From Cepaea nemoralis (taxonomy: Eukaryota > Mollusca > Gastropoda > Stylommatophora > Helicidae), in contig JACEFZ010014441.1 of assembly GCA_014155875.1 (NCBI GenBank), positions 392,501 to 456,500 of the forward strand: DNA of 64,000 bases. Direction: 5' to 3'. Shown one piece after another: positions 34,020 to 44,590 of this stretch. The translations under genes were made by a program, and so were the position numbers. The notes under the pieces were generated by a model. It did not search any database. It was not told the DNA's origin and saw nothing but the letters and a program-made list of their open reading frames with translations. Position 1 is the stretch's first letter. Every line of letters starts with the position of its first letter.

Positions 34020-34215
34020 AGGACGCCGCAATTAGCCTTAGTATTTATCAGATGTTCGTGATTTACTAGAAAGTATTTACATTCAGTAGTCCGAACGACC
34101 GACGCCTCACACCATAGCAATCAACGCTAAGCGGTCTTCTTCCAAACCTTCAACAGCTGATATCGAACCCTCGACTCGGACTGCAACACGTTCACTGCCC
34201 CCGAGCTACAGCATA
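34020..34215 (-). repeat. SINE D-like copy (diverged)
   Basis: Carries GTGATTTACTAGAAAGT, CATTCAGTAGT and GAACGACCGACGC, then a B-box-like stretch (TATCGAACCCTCGACTC, minus sense). It resembles the variants at 39236 and 56015. Confidence 0.6.
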
Positions 34216-34389
34216 AGCACACTTTAAATGATTAATTGCCATGGGATGATTAATAGTCTTCAGAAACTTTCCGTATCTGCCATGGGATTATATACAGTTG
34301 TACTTGTTGTCCTTATGTTAGCCCCTTCAATTTGATATACAATACAACATGTCTGCTACCATATTAACAACTGTTAATAATCTGTTATA

Positions 34390-34535
34390 TATGATGATAT
34401 GGGTTCCGGTCGTTCAGAAAGTTGTGGTAAACTTCTGAACGTAAACTTGCAAAGAGATCAGAAACATTCTAAAAAATATGCTTGAGGTGACTGCGACTTT
34501 CTGTGAAGGGTATGCAAAAAAACTAAAAACTAAGT
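34390..34535 (+). repeat. SINE D fragment
   Basis: GGTCGTTCAGAAAG, GGTAAACTTCTGAACGTAAA, CTTGCAAAGAGATCA and the GACTGCGACTTTCTGTGAAG tail match SINE D; the head is missing. Confidence 0.65.
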
Positions 34536-35159
34536 GAAATAAAGGATATGCAACTAACTAAATACTAAAAATAAATGTTATAACTGCCACACACGTCTAC
34601 TTCCCATTTTCAGCCTTCCATTTCTGTTTGGTTACAACCTACTGTTTAGTTGGCACTGGATCTGTTCAGAACGTTGAAAGAAATGTACAAAGAAATAAAC
34701 AAGACATGATTAAACAGTTTAACCCGTGTACCAAGTATTTGATTCTCCAACATTCTACAGTACATCTTCACGAACAGCTCTGACCTGTAACCAAGACACC
34801 GCCCTGTACACTGCCCTATAATCATCTGTTAATCATTCTGTAATCATGACTGTAATCAGGAATTAATCACTTTCTCGAAGGGCACTATAATGAGAAATGC
34901 CGGATGATTACTGGCTGCTCATAAAATCAAACATTAGTTATATCTCTGCGCTAATTGATCGACAAGGACGAATGGTTGCAGAAGCGGATCCTCGGGGTGG
35001 GCAAAGGGAATGCCATGAACCGTTTGATGAAGAAAAATAAAACATGTAATAAAATATGTGAGAGACATTGTTCTGTCCGTGTGTGGGCAAGTGTGAGGTG
35101 TTGATTGTTGGGATGGGAGTTGTAGTGATTCATTATCATCACGTTTCCTGTTGAATGGT
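34536..35159. other. No recognised feature
   Basis: AT-rich, no motifs recognised. A short degenerate TGTAATCA repetition lies near 34815-34870. Confidence 0.4.
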
Positions 35160-35500
35160 ATGGACGAGCATATAACTTGCAGATCTCGGTCCTTGATGAA
35201 CTAGTTCATGTATTTAATGATATTTCTCTACGTGAGCGTTTGAAGCCATCCAGAATAATTTTTCTCGGTCTGCCTATGCTCATTATACAGCTGATCTTTC
35301 TAATCGCCATCATGTTTTCGGTGGTAACGATGTTCTCAAATGCCCCTCTTCTCATTACACAACTAAGTAAATCTGTTTCCCTCTTTATTGTGAATAATGT
35401 TCCTACCCCCATTGCCTCATCCCTGCAATCGTTAGTTACTCAGGCCATCCAGGCTGCTTGCATTTACTCGAATCAAGGCACACAAGTAGATAGACCTGTG
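35160..35500 (-). pseudogene. LINE alpha 3' fragment
   Basis: In reverse complement it follows the alpha C-terminus: the segment for GAFENIVTTENMMAIRK, then RPRKIILDGFKRSRREIS. It matches the copy at 53.7 kb in order but is diverged. Confidence 0.75.
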
Positions 35501-35569
35501 AAGTTGTAACTCCTTCTTCTTCACTTTCTCCATGTACCTCAATTGTTGGGAGATGTAAATATCATTTTT

Positions 35570-35775
35570 ACGCTCTTTCTAATCTTCTTTGTAAGTTGGT
35601 ATTTATTTCTCTAAGGTTGTTATGGATACCATCACTCCATCTTTTACGTGGTTTTCCTCTCGCTCTGTAATAATTATATTTCTTCAGTATGGCGCTTTGT
35701 GGCAGATGGTACTCGTCGGCATATATGTTTCTCCACAGATCTCGGTCCTTGATAACATATGATGAAAAACTGACG
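35570..35775 (-). pseudogene. LINE 3' pieces, alpha-like, rearranged
   Basis: The minus strand encodes KDRDLWRNIYADEYHLPQSA and then GKPRKRWSDGIHNNLREI. In a normal LINE the basic GKPRKRW segment comes before KDRDLWR, so two pieces are joined out of order or two fragments lie head to tail. Confidence 0.65.
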
Positions 35776-35970
35776 AAAGGATGAGAAACAGTGAAGAAAA
35801 ATAAAGAATGACAGTAAAACTGACGAAACGAATGATGTTTAACCGACATAGAGAATGGCTATAAAACTGTCCATGGAATGATGAAATGTTAACAAAAACA
35901 ATGTCATGTAACATTGACAAAGAGAATGACAAAAACACTGAGCCAAGATTGATGATACAAGATGGAAACG
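35776..35970. repeat. Degenerate AATGACGAAA-type tandem repeats
   Basis: Loose repetition of AACTGACGAAA and AATGACA motifs directly after a LINE 3' end. The same kind of sequence follows the LINE end at 37140. Confidence 0.6.
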
Positions 35971-35984
35971 ACATTAAAAAGTAA

Positions 35985-36350
35985 TTTCATCTCATATCAT
36001 CTCATCTCGAGGTGAAGTTAAACAGCGGAAGAATACCCGTTTATGGGCTTCGTATATCGAGATCCCGATGGATTCTGTTATTCCATCTGTCCATCGTTAT
36101 GTGGTCGGTCTCACTTCCGCGTCCATTTGGTCTGTAAATCATTGCTTGTTGTTGCATACTCCACTTGTAAACCTCCACTTTAGTCCTGATTTCTTCATTT
36201 CTGATTGTCTCTCTTCTTTAATACATTGAGTATTCTTCTCAGGGATCTCATTTCTGTTGTTGTGATTTTCTTTTCTCTTTTTCTGTCATTGTCCAGGTTT
36301 GGCATTGGTAGAGTAGAGGTGATAGGAAGATTGTGTTGTAGAGTGTTTTC
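35985..36350 (-). pseudogene. LINE delta 3' fragment
   Basis: Starts (as its 3' tail) with CATCTCATATCATCTCATCT. It shares CGAGGTGAAGTTAAACAGCG, TATCGAGATC, ATTTCTTCATTTCTGATTG and CAGGTTTGGCATTGGTAGAG with the split copy at 60.03/61.35 kb. It covers both halves of that copy without interruption. Confidence 0.75.
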
Positions 36351-37074
36351 TTAGTAACTATTGATAAGTGTTTTGTTGTTTAGTATTGTTGCAATTTGTC
36401 CTTGGTAGAACAGTAATATCGTTATAAAATTAACCAATGCGAAATCAAACAAGCATTGAAATAAACAAGAGATACCCAAACATTTCCAGCGACGCACCAA
36501 TTGCACAGATAATTCAATCGCTAACATGAACAGCAATAAAAAGACATACTAAACAGGTATTACATCTATCTATCGTGCCACACAAACCCACACATTACCA
36601 GGAAATTGGAACCAAATTACAGAGCACACAACACTCCACATCAACAAACGGAAGAAAAGAAAATGTGGATCAGAAATGGGAAACCTTCTATTTTATTCTC
36701 GTCAATTCAGTGGCTGAATTATTTCGCTGGGGAAATGTCGTATTACGAGGAAACAAATTAAGATTTCTATTGGCCATTGTGTTACCCTCGATGGAATGAA
36801 TGCCTGATTCAGCTGTCTCTTTTCTTTCCATGTAAGGAAGGTTAGAAACGTTTATTGACACAGTTCTGAATAGATTCCGTCCGTCTTATTTCTCTATTGA
36901 GACTTTATTTGTTATTTATTTAATAATTGGATTTGCTTTGATAGATAAATTATAGAAATACTGTAGTAACAAAATGATTAATAAGTAAACATTTTGAGGA
37001 AGAAAAGAAAGGGAAGAAACGGAGGGAGGGAATTAGAGTGGGATAGGCAGTGATAGGACAGAGCAGAAATCACT
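36351..37074. other. No recognised feature
   Basis: AT-rich DNA without motifs I can support. Confidence 0.4.
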
Positions 37075-37145
37075 ATCGTCATTGAGTATCTTGCCGGCCC
37101 GCTTAGGCTTTTATATCTATCCACACATCTCGGTCTTTGAATAAA
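37075..37145 (-). pseudogene. LINE alpha extreme 3' end
   Basis: CTTGCCGGCCCGCTTAGGC, then TATCCACACATCTCGGTCTT, matches the end found at 37570 and 35740 (encoding KDRDLW in reverse). Only about 70 bases remain. Confidence 0.65.
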
Positions 37146-37460
37146 AAATGACGAAAAACTGACTAAAGAATGACAGTAGCACTAAAAAAAAACGAATGAC
37201 GCTTAACAGACATCAAGAGTGAAGATAAAAGTGACAACCGAATGATACACAAACTTATAAAATAATGAAGAAACACTGACAAAATTAATTACGAGAGACT
37301 GACCAAAATAATGACGAAACACTGACAAAAATAATGACGCAACACTGACAAAAAGAATGACGAAACACTGAAACAAAGAATAACGAAAAATCTGACAAAA
37401 AAGAATGGCATTAAAAATTGACAAAAGGAATAACGATAACACTGAAAATAGAGTAACGAT
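37146..37460. repeat. Degenerate AATGACGAAACACTGACAAA repeats
   Basis: About a dozen imperfect copies, roughly 20-24 bases each, of a unit reading AATGACGAAACACTGACAAA. They follow directly on a LINE 3' end, as at 35776. Confidence 0.8.
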
Positions 37461-37567
37461 ACAAGAAAGAAACGTCCTAGAAAAGTATAAAGATTGAGAA
37501 TAAAAAGAAGGGAAAACAGCGGAGGTAGGGAAGGAGAGTGGGACAGGCGGTGATGGAACAGAGCAGG

Positions 37568-37640
37568 ATCATCATCTTGTGTCTTGCCGGCTGTCGTAGG
37601 CATTCATATATTTCCACAGATCTCGGTCATTGAACACCCT
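37568..37640 (-). pseudogene. LINE alpha 3' end at the head of the 42-bp array
   Basis: Minus strand encodes NDRDLWKYMNAYDSRQDTR then a stop, the C-terminus of LINE alpha, with the GAT-type tail reduced to GATGATG. Its upstream edge merges with the first unit of the 42-bp array. Confidence 0.8.
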
Positions 37641-39225
37641 GAGGTATGAGCAGATGGGAAGATCTAGGTCACTGAACACCCTGAGGTATGAGCAGATGGG
37701 AAGATCTAGGTAATTGAACACCCTGAGGTATGAGCAGATGGGAAGATCTAGGTAACTGAACACCCTGAGGTATGAGCAGATGGGAAGATCTAGGTCACTG
37801 AACACCCTGAGGTATGAGCAGATGGGAAGATCTAGGTCATTGAACACCCTGAGGGATGAGCTGATGGGAAGATCTAGGTCACTGAACACCCTGAGGTATG
37901 AGCAGATGGGAAGATCTTGGTCACTGAACACCCTGAGGGATGAGCTGATGGGAAGATCTAGGTCACTGAACACCCTAAGGGATGAGCTGATGGGAAGATC
38001 TAGGTCACTGAACACCCTGAGGGATGAGCAGATGGGAAGATCTAGGTCACTCAACACTCTGACGTATGAGCAGATGGGAAGATCTAAGTCACTGAACACC
38101 CTGAGGTATGAGCAGATGGGAAGATCTAGGTCACTGAACACCCTGAGGTATGAGCAGATGGGAAGATCTAGGTCACTGAACACCATGAGGTATGAGCAGA
38201 TGGGAAGATCTCAGTGATTAAACACCCTGACGTATGAGCAGATGGGAAGATCTCAGTGATTAAACACCCTGACGTATGAGCAGATGGGAAGATCTCAGTG
38301 ATTAAACACCCTGACGTATGAGCAGATGGGAAGATCTCAGTCATTAAACACCCTGACGTATGAGCAGATGGGAAGATCTCAGTCATTGAACACCCTGACG
38401 TATGAGCAGATGGGAAGATCTCAGTCATTGAACACCCTGACGTATGAGCAGATGGGAAGATCTCAGTGATTAAACACCCTGACGTATGAGCAGATGGGAA
38501 GATCTCAGTCATTGAACACCCTGACGTATGAGCAGATCTCAGTCATTGAACACCCTGACGTATGAGCAGATCTCGGTCATTGAACACCCTGAGGTATGAG
38601 CAGATGGGAAGTTATCGGTCATTGAACACCCTGAGGTATGAGCAGATGGGAAGTTATCGGTCATTGAACACCCTGAGGTATGAGCAGATGGGAAGTTATC
38701 GGTCATTGAACACCCTGAGGTATGAGCAGATGGAAGATCTCAGTCATTGAACACCCTGAGGTATGAGCAGATTGGAAGTTATCGGTCATTGAACACCCTG
38801 ACGTATGAGCAGATCTCGGTCATTGAACACCCTGACGTATGAGCAGATCTTGGTCATTGAACACCCTGACGTAGGAGCAGATCTCGGTCATTGAACACCC
38901 TGACGTATGAGCAGATCTCGGTCATTGAACACCCTGAGGTATGAGCAGATCTCGGTCATTGAACACCCTGAGGTATGAGCAGATGGGAAGATCTCGGTCA
39001 TTGAACACCCTGATGTATCAGCAGATGGGAAGGTATCGGTCATTGAACGCGCTGACGTTTGAGCAGATGGGAAGATCTCGGTCATTGAACACCCTGAGGT
39101 ATGAGCAGATGGGAAGTTATCGGTCATTGAACGCGCTGACGTTTGAGCAGATGGGAAGACTTTTAATGTATGAACAGATGGGAAGACGTTTGACGTATGA
39201 GCAGATTGGAAGATGTTTTTTTTAA
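37611..39225. repeat. Minisatellite, 42-bp unit (with 34-bp variant), about 40 copies
   Basis: The main unit is GATCTAGGTCACTGAACACC, CTGAGGTATGAGCAG, ATGGGAA. A shorter 34-bp form lacking ATGGGAAG occurs around 38540 and 38805-38950, and GTTATCGGTCATT variants cluster at 38600-39130. The part AGATCTCGGTCATTGAAC is the reverse complement of the LINE alpha C-terminal codons. As 42 is a multiple of three, both strands stay open (204 aa minus, 145 aa plus); these frames are by-products. Confidence 0.95.
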
Positions 39226-39235
39226 ATAGCATGTC

Positions 39236-39415
39236 TGTTTCAGGACGTTGTATTCACACCCAGCTTGTGTTGGCTGTTTGTAATTTACTAGAAACTGTTA
39301 CTGTCAGTAGTTTGGCTTTGATTTCTGAACGACAAGTCGACATGTACGTCTAACCGGCATGTGGAACGAATCCACTTAAGTATGCTAAACCTCTCAGCCA
39401 CGCTAACACCCAGAA
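39236..39415 (-). repeat. SINE D-like copy (variant)
   Basis: TTTGTAATTTACTAGAAACT, GTCAGTAGTTTG, TTTCTGAACGAC, then CATGTGGAACGAATCC and CTCAGCCACGCTAAC. Same order as the copies at 34020 and 56015. Confidence 0.6.
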
Positions 39416-39559
39416 AGTAATTAGAAACCGGAATAATGAAACCGTAGAGCCGAAACGAAGAGCCGGAAATAGATTACAGAAATGAGCGTAAAAGAAGAAA
39501 GGAATGAATATAAGAAACGAAGAGACTAGTGGCAGACATGATTGAGAAAATAAATCACT

Positions 39560-39985
39560 CCTTTACATCCATTTATTCTGTCTAACTTTCACATTTCTTT
39601 ATTCTGTCTAATTTTCACATTCATAGACTCTTACGGTCTAACTTTCACGTGCATTTTTTATGTCTAACTTTCACATTTATTTATTCTAACTTTCACATGC
39701 GTGTATTCTACCTAACTTACACACTCATTTATTACTACTACCTTTCACATTCATTTATTCTATCTAGCTTTCACATTAATTTTTGCTGTCTAGCTTTCAC
39801 ATTTGTTTCTTATTTCTAACTTTGATATTCATTTATTCTGTCTAACATTCACTTTCATTTATTCTGTCTAACTTTCACACTCATGTATTCTTCTAACTTT
39901 AACATTCATTTATTCTGTCTAACTTTCACATTCTTTTGTTCTGTCTAACTTTCACATTCATTTATTCTACCTATCTTACATGTGT
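39560..39985. repeat. Minisatellite, about 26-bp unit, about 16 copies
   Basis: Imperfect units of TTTATTCTGTCTAACTTTCA plus CATTCA, with substitutions and small indels. Old array compared with the 50-bp and 45-bp arrays. Confidence 0.9.
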
Positions 39986-40049
39986 GCTTAAAAAGTTAGT
40001 TGCATATACTTTACGCACGTAGCAGTCAACCCCAGTGTTTTTTTTTTTG

Positions 40050-40240
40050 GAGGGGGGGGGGGGGGGGTGTTCGTAATTCCTGGGCAAGTTTACTTTCAGT
40101 AGATTGCCAATGCTTTCTGAACGACCAGCACCCATACCATTTCATAAGGAAACCAACGTAGCTGTATTTCGAACACAGTATGCAGGATTACGAGCTGAGT
40201 CCGGAACTCTTTTGCCACGGTGCGGCGCGCGTGTTTACAC
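40050..40240 (-). repeat. SINE D copy
   Basis: TGGGCAAGTTTACTTTCAGT, AGATTGCCAATGCTTTCTGA, ACGACCAGCACCCATACC, then GTATTTCGAACACAG as the B-box region. A T-run and G-run (40040-40067) sit at its tail side. Confidence 0.7.
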
Positions 40241-40254
40241 ACTCTAAAATTGAT

Positions 40255-40540
40255 TATGTGGTTGTTTCGGGATTTGAAATTTAAATATTGAGCACAACCC
40301 ACTACTGGCAACGCCGATCGCATTCTGGTATGAACCTAAGGCCTATCCACGTCAATATGGAAGCACTATACTCGAGTTTCGCCCTCGTTTGAGCTCGTCA
40401 GTAGTGCATATCCCTGACCGGATCCGGAAACAGTCCCGGATCACGCGTGTGAAGCGGGTGTGTAACCACGCAGCACACACTGGACACACCAAATTATCAC
40501 AACAGAATATCATAACGCTACCCATCGTAGGCTATGCTCA
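40255..40540 (-). repeat. SINE B, uninterrupted copy
   Basis: Runs from TTTCGGGATTTGAAATTTAA through CACTACTGGCAACGCCGATC, CATATCCCTGACCGGATCC and GTGAAGCGGGTGTGTAACCA to CATAACGCTACCCATCGTAG. The stretch CCAAATTATCACAACAGAAT corresponds to the hAT target at 8241 without an insert. A 45-base echo of its tail end recurs at 40640-40685. Confidence 0.8.
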
Positions 40541-40894
40541 AGATTGCCCAATTGCCGCGACCGACGTCCGTCAATCGATGGGACCCGAACGATCAGGACT
40601 TCTCACTGGCAAGGAACACCAGGCCTGAGCAAAAATCAATTGATTATGTGGTTGTTTCGGGTTTTGAAATTTAAATATTAAACACTCTAAAATGCTCACC
40701 CAATAACACACTCACGGTATGACAAACACTCATATATTACACTAAGACAGTCACGCGCATTCACAAACAACCCTCAGTTATGCAAAAACATTCCAACACA
40801 TATTAACTTATTCATACGATCACCTCTCAGTAGTGTTTACGTATAGCTACTGATTCACATACACCACATGCATATGTAGATACATATGTTATCT

Positions 40895-41035
40895 TTTATA
40901 AAAACCACTTACATATAGAAACTCATTAAAGGACATATTTGATCCCTCACACAACCACTTACATATAGATACACATTACAAAACATATTTGATCCGTAAT
41001 ACAAACCTCTCACATATAGAGACACATTCCAACAA
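40895..41035. repeat. Short tandem, about 60-bp unit, 2.5 copies
   Basis: ACCACTTACATATAGA, ACACATTACAAAACATATTT, GATCC repeat with changes three times. Confidence 0.7.
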
Positions 41036-41154
41036 GTAGGTTTGCAGTCACTGTCTATAACACGTTAACAATAGAATTCACAAAATCCGCGTAGGAAACA
41101 TTGCCAACCTAGTCCCAATTCCAACCAATTTGTATGTGTTGTGTCCTGAAGTAT

Positions 41155-41515
41155 GTCCTCGTCATCATCATGTGTCATGCCGATAAGCGTGGGTGGTCAT
41201 ATTTTGCCATCTCACGCGATCACCAGAGTCGTGGATCAGCTCAGTGTTCTTGTCTCGACCATGCCACGTGGCCAAGCCATAATGGTATTTACTTCTCTGC
41301 TTTCCCTTTGTTGTTTTTTTCTTTTCAATCTTGTCAATTGTAATCAAATTCAGTCTATTTCTTCTCATTCCGTGCCTAAAAGATATTGACCTTCTACGTC
41401 TAATTTCTCTAATCAGTTGAAGGTTTTGATTTGTTTCTTATAGGACTTGCTGATTAAATTTATGTCTGTCCATGACATTCTTTTTAATTTTCTTCAGAAA
41501 CCACATGTTTCGTCA
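41155..41515 (-). pseudogene. LINE beta 3' fragment
   Basis: Reverse complement of the beta C-terminus: it begins at the tail TCATCATCATGTGTCATGCC, then codons for HDSGDRVRWQNMT, and extends to the region reading AAACCACATGTTTCG (WFLRK-type start). Indels and stops are present. Confidence 0.8.
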
Positions 41516-41704
41516 ACTCATAGAGAATCACGACCTGCAGATGTGAAGTTCCAGAGCGAGCCTTGCACACCCCGGTAGTTTCTATAATTTTAGAGGGGAA
41601 GGACAGCTCTGTAGCACATTGTCCCTTGAGATGGCATTTTGGCTCTTGCTCGGATTGAAAGTCTCTACATCTCATTCCGATGTATGCAGACTCCTTTTCA
41701 GGGA

Positions 41705-43060
41705 CCCAAACGACATGAATCAGTGGTCCAAACAATATAAATCAGTGGTCCAAACAATATGAATCAGTGGGACAAACAATATGAATCAGTGGTCCAAACG
41801 ACATGAATCAGTGGTCCAAACAATATGAATCAGTGGTACAAACAATATGAATCAGTGGTCCAAACGACATAAATCAGTGGTCCAAACAATATGAATCAGT
41901 GGTCCAAACGACATGAATCAGTGGTCCAAACGACATGAATCAGTGGTCCAAACAATATGAATCAGTGGTCCAAACAATATGAATCAGTGGTCCAAACGAC
42001 ATGAATCAGTGGTCCAAACAATATGAATCAGTGGTCCACACGACATGAATCACTGGTCCAAACGACATGAATCAGTGGTCCAAACAATATGAATCAGTGG
42101 TCCACACGACATGAATCACTGGTCCAAACGACATGAATCAGTGGTCCAAACAATATGAATCAGTGGTACAAACAATATGAATCAGTGGTCCAAACGACAT
42201 GAATCAGTGGCCCAAACAATATGAATCAGTGGTACAAATAATATGAATCAGTGGTCCAAACGACATGAATCAGATTTCCAATCGACATGAATCAGTGGTC
42301 CAAACAATATGAATCAGTGGTACAAACAATATGAATCAGTGGTCCAAACGACATGAATCAGTGGTCCAAACAATATGAATTAGTGGTCCAAACGACATGA
42401 ATCAGTGGTCCAAACGACATGAATCAGTGGTCCAAACAATATGAATCAGTGGTCCAAACAATATGAATCAGTGGTCAAAACGACATGAATCAGTGGTCCA
42501 AACAATATGAATCAGTGGTCCACACGACATGAATCACTGGTCCAAACGACATGAATCAGTGGTTCAAACAATATGAATCAGTGGTCCAAGCAATATGAAT
42601 CAGTGGTACAAACAATATAAATCAGTGGTCCAAACAATATGAATCAGTGGTACAAACAATATGAATCTGTGGTCCAAACGACATGAATCAGTGGTCCAAA
42701 CAATATGAATCAGCGGTCCAAACAACATGAATCAGTGGTCCAAACAATATGAATCAGTGGTCCAAACAATATGAATCAGTGGTCCAAACAATATGAATCA
42801 GTGGTCCAAACGACATGAATCAGTGGTCCAAACAATATGAATCAGTGATACAAACGACATGAATCAGTGGTCCAAACAATATGAATCAGTGGTCCAAACG
42901 ACATGAATCAGTGGTCCAAATGACATGAATCAGAGGTCTAAACGACATGAATCAGTGGTCCAAACAATATGACTCAGTGGTCCAAACGACATGAGTCAGT
43001 AGTCCAAACGACATGAATCAGTGGTCCAAACGACATTATTCGGGGGATCAAACAACATGA
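41705..43060. repeat. Satellite, 22-bp unit, about 60 copies
   Basis: Units of ATGAATCAGTGGTCCAAAC followed by either AAT or GAC. The two subtypes are interspersed, often in pairs or triples, and rarer forms (GGTACAAAC, GTCCACAC, CACTGG) recur in the same order at about 42030, 42100 and 42520. Confidence 0.97.
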
Positions 43061-43315
43061 ACTTCAACTCTTCAGATTTTAAATTTACAACTATGCACAC
43101 GATCCCAAACGGCCCCGACTACGTCAGCCTTATCAAGCACCAATTCCCCACCCAGCGGTGCAGACCAGACCATTCTGTCCGCCTGGTTCCCCACCACACC
43201 AGAATTCTCCGGGGAGAAATATCCAACAGATGCCGTCTATCTTTGATTGTTGAATTGAAGTCTAATGGAAGCGAAGCATGCTTGGGAATGTACCGAGAAA
43301 TATGATATCGGTTCT
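43061..43315. other. No recognised feature
   Basis: Non-repetitive, moderately GC-rich. A 94-aa plus frame crosses it without recognisable motifs. Confidence 0.4.
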
Positions 43316-43665
43316 TGATTCAACCAACCAGCCAGCCAACCAGCCAGCCAACCATCCAGCCAACCAACCAGCCAACTAACCGACCAACCAACCAACCGAC
43401 CAACCAAATAACTAACCAAACAACCAACAACCCAACAGACCAACCAACCAACTAGCCAACCAACCAGCCAGCCAGCCAACTAACCAATTAGCCAACCAAC
43501 CAACTAACCAACCGACCACCAACCAACCAACCAAACAACTAACCAACTAAGCAACCAACCAACAAACCAACCGACCTACCAACCAACCAACCAAACAACT
43601 AACCAACTAACCAACCAACCAATCAACCAATCAGCCAAACAACTAACCAACCAACCAAATCATCT
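43316..43665. repeat. Degenerate (CCAA)n tract
   Basis: Tetranucleotide CCAA/CCAG/CTAA repetition of about 350 bases; the minus-strand Trp-Leu-Val-Gly frame is an artefact. Confidence 0.97.
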
Positions 43666-43751
43666 AGTAAAATAATTAGCACATATACACATACGCAATC
43701 ATTCGTTTATACCGTAAATACATTATAGTTTTCCCGCTGAGATTTGAAATG

Positions 43752-43766
43752 GTTGTGGTGTGTGTT

Positions 43767-43809
<43 letters not shown>

Positions 43810-43812
43810 CAT
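43752..43812. repeat. (GT)n then GCGCGC
   Basis: GT run followed by a short GC alternation. Confidence 0.95.
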
Positions 43813-44067
43813 GCGTGTGTATCTATTGAAATCGAGTAGCCTATGCAAACTTTAACTCCTGTACGTTTTTTAGGAAGTCATCTAAAATAATGGCCACGTT
43901 CTTCTATAGAAGCGCAGCAGATAAAAATGATAATGGCTGTTGTGATGGGTTTATGAGTTTGGTGATTGGAACGATTCAACGTTGTTATAGTTAAATAGAT
44001 TCTATTGTCCACAAGCAGATGGCGCTCATTAGCACACAAGACATGTTTACGTCTTCATGGCTGGGTC

Positions 44068-44071
44068 TTGC

Positions 44072-44120
<49 letters not shown>

Positions 44121-44122
44121 GC

Positions 44123-44153
<31 letters not shown>

Positions 44154-44254
44154 ACTGCTGCTGTAGTATTTGTTGCTGCTGTTTCTGTGGTTGTTACTAC
44201 AGTTGTTGATGCTGATATAATTGTTGTTGCTGTTGTTGTAGTGGTTGTTGACAG

Positions 44255-44319
<65 letters not shown>

Positions 44320-44420
44320 ACTGCTGCTGTAGTATTTGTTGCTGCTGTTTCTGTGGTTGTTACTACAGTTGTTGATGCTGATGTAATTGTTGTTGCTGTT
44401 GTTGTAGTGGTTGTTGACAG

Positions 44421-44518
<98 letters not shown>

Positions 44519-44590
44519 GCTGTTGCTGTTGTTGTGGTTGTTGCTCTAGTTGTTGTTGCTTCTGTTGTTGTGGTTGTTGCTATATCTGTG
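44068..44590. repeat. (GTT)n with a 166-bp higher-order repeat
   Basis: GTT triplets broken by a complex block (GTTACTGCTGCTGTAGTATT, then GTGGTTGTTACTACAG, then GTTGACAGTT) that recurs at 44151 and 44317 with almost no change. So the whole 166-bp block was duplicated. Poly-Val, poly-Cys and poly-Thr frames are artefacts. Confidence 0.95.

Noticed and set aside
37572..38217. 204-aa minus and 145-aa plus repeat proteins
   Set aside because: The 42-bp unit is a multiple of three, so both strands stay open. The array derives from a LINE 3' end.
41705..43060. 22-bp direct repeats as a CRISPR or origin iteron array
   Set aside because: No spacers, no cas or replication genes, and an animal repeat context.
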